A DNA stretch of 5,952 bases from Moraxellaceae bacterium (GTDB taxonomy: Bacteria; Pseudomonadota; Gammaproteobacteria; Pseudomonadales; UBA3067): assembly GCA_002401525.1 (NCBI GenBank), contig NVTH01000236.1:1-5952 (forward strand), in the 5' to 3' direction. Positions 5,286-5,952 of this stretch are shown here, piece by piece. The position numbers were made by a program, and so were the translations under genes. Position 1 is the first letter of the stretch. Each line of letters starts with the position of its first letter. Below the pieces are notes generated by a model. The model saw only the letters and a program-made list of their open reading frames with translations. It was not told where the DNA came from and made no database searches.

Positions 5286-5952
5286 GTGAGTATTTTAGCC
5301 GACGATGTAAATTCAGGCTCTATGGCCTATAAAGCGATCAATGGCCTGCTTGAAGACCTTAGTCTTGAGATCCTAGGTCAGCAAGCGTTATTAAAAAGGA
5401 TGTTGATTGCGTTATTGGCTGACGGTCATCTATTAGTGGTGGGTGCGCCAGGATTGGCTAAAACCACCGCCATCAAGGCCTTAGCGCAGCGCCTCGAAGG
5501 CAGCTTCCACCGAGTTCAATTTACCCCCGATTTGCTTCCCTCTGATTTAACCGGCACCGATATTTATCGTCCTCAGCAAGGCGAGTTTGAATTCCAGTCG
5601 GGACCTTTATTCCATAATTTTGTATTAGCGGATGAAATAAATCGCGCTCCGGCCAAAGTGCAGTCAGCGCTGCTGGAAGCCATGGGCGAAGGGCAAATCA
5701 CCGTGGGGAAAACCACCTATCCTCTGCCCGATTTATTTTTAGTCATGGCCACGCAGAACCCGATTGAACAAGAAGGCACTTATGCTTTGCCTGAAGCGCA
5801 GTTGGACCGCTTTTTAATGGACGTGCGCATTGGTTATCCTTCTAAACAGCATGAGCAAGAAATTTTACAATTAGTGCGCGCTCAGCGAAAAAACCGCCTC
5901 AATGCATCCAGCGAATCGGCGGGTCAACAACGCGCCAATCCCGTGACCCAAA
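5286..5952 (+). CDS. MoxR-family AAA+ ATPase, N-terminal part (cut by the window end)
   Basis: 222 codons are visible and the frame stays open to the edge; full MoxR proteins are usually a little over 300 residues, so roughly the last third is missing. The Walker A loop is GAPGLAKTT (53-61), with the GxPGxAKT form typical of MoxR. FTPDLLPSDLTGTDIY (79-94) is the family's conserved segment. Walker B is FVLADEIN (112-119), followed by RAPAKVQSALLEAMGE (120-135), sensor 1 ATQNP (155-159) and QLDRF (172-176) with the likely arginine finger region. MoxR ATPases are cytoplasmic chaperone-like machines that help mature or insert metal cofactors into partner complexes, usually encoded next to DUF58 and von Willebrand A domain proteins. 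Those partners would lie downstream, outside the window. The 250-base gap upstream argues that it is a separate transcription unit from the dehydrogenases. The target is unknown. Confidence 0.95.
   Translation, partial: MSILADDVNSGSMAYKAINGLLEDLSLEILGQQALLKRMLIALLADGHLLVVGAPGLAKTTAIKALAQRLEGSFHRVQFTPDLLPSDLTGTDIYRPQQGEFEFQSGPLFHNFVLADEINRAPAKVQSALLEAMGEGQITVGKTTYPLPDLFLVMATQNPIEQEGTYALPEAQLDRFLMDVRIGYPSKQHEQEILQLVRAQRKNRLNASSESAGQQRANPVTQ

Noticed and set aside
1..5952. CRISPR array, tRNA, rRNA, insertion sequence or attachment site
   Set aside because: No regularly spaced long repeats, cloverleaf, transposase coding sequence or terminal inverted repeats were seen on either strand.

Overview
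The window looks like a gammaproteobacterial chromosome segment of moderate GC content. The evidence is codon use, clear Shine-Dalgarno sites and sigma70-type promoters, plus a MoxR ATPase and a paired acyl-CoA dehydrogenase operon of a kind common in marine and soil Proteobacteria. The genus cannot be read from the sequence. The first ~180 bases are different: about 68% G+C by hand count, against about 37% at 241-300. They encode RHS/YD repeats typical of a high-GC organism and run in frame into a glycosyltransferase. This is either an assembly or cloning chimera or a real recombination; the chimera is the simpler reading.

Layout: (1) 1 to ~190, the end of an RHS/YD-repeat coding fragment, open to the window edge. 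(2) ~180-1259 (+), a membrane-associated family 2 glycosyltransferase whose natural N-terminus is missing. (3) 1309-2283 (-), a PAPS-dependent sulfotransferase, convergent with the glycosyltransferase and with its own promoter near 2369-2396. (4) 2284-2657, a 374-base gap holding the sulfotransferase promoter, a doubtful 78-residue minus-strand ORF, and a good promoter for the next operon with a perfect palindrome between its -35 and -10 boxes. (5) 2658-3845 and 3890-5035 (+), two different acyl-CoA dehydrogenase subunits in one operon. (6) 5036-5285, a 250-base gap with short repeats and a small inverted repeat. (7) 5286 to the window end (+), the N-terminal two thirds of a MoxR-family AAA+ ATPase with a GTG start.

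Functionally, the glycosyltransferase and sulfotransferase fit the edge of a surface polysaccharide or sulfated-glycan locus. The two dehydrogenases resemble the large/small subunit pairs that form alpha2beta2 enzymes on bulky or dicarboxylic acyl-CoAs (pimeloyl-CoA dehydrogenase PimC/PimD type, or steroid side-chain FadE pairs). The ATPase probably begins a separate MoxR/DUF58/VWA-type operon beyond the edge.

The least expected structure is at gene 3' ends. The last 11-15 bases of two unrelated genes, stop codon included, are repeated about three times at 15-16 base intervals. After the first dehydrogenase this gives four in-frame stop codons, and the repeats encode xPAS each time with mostly synonymous differences.
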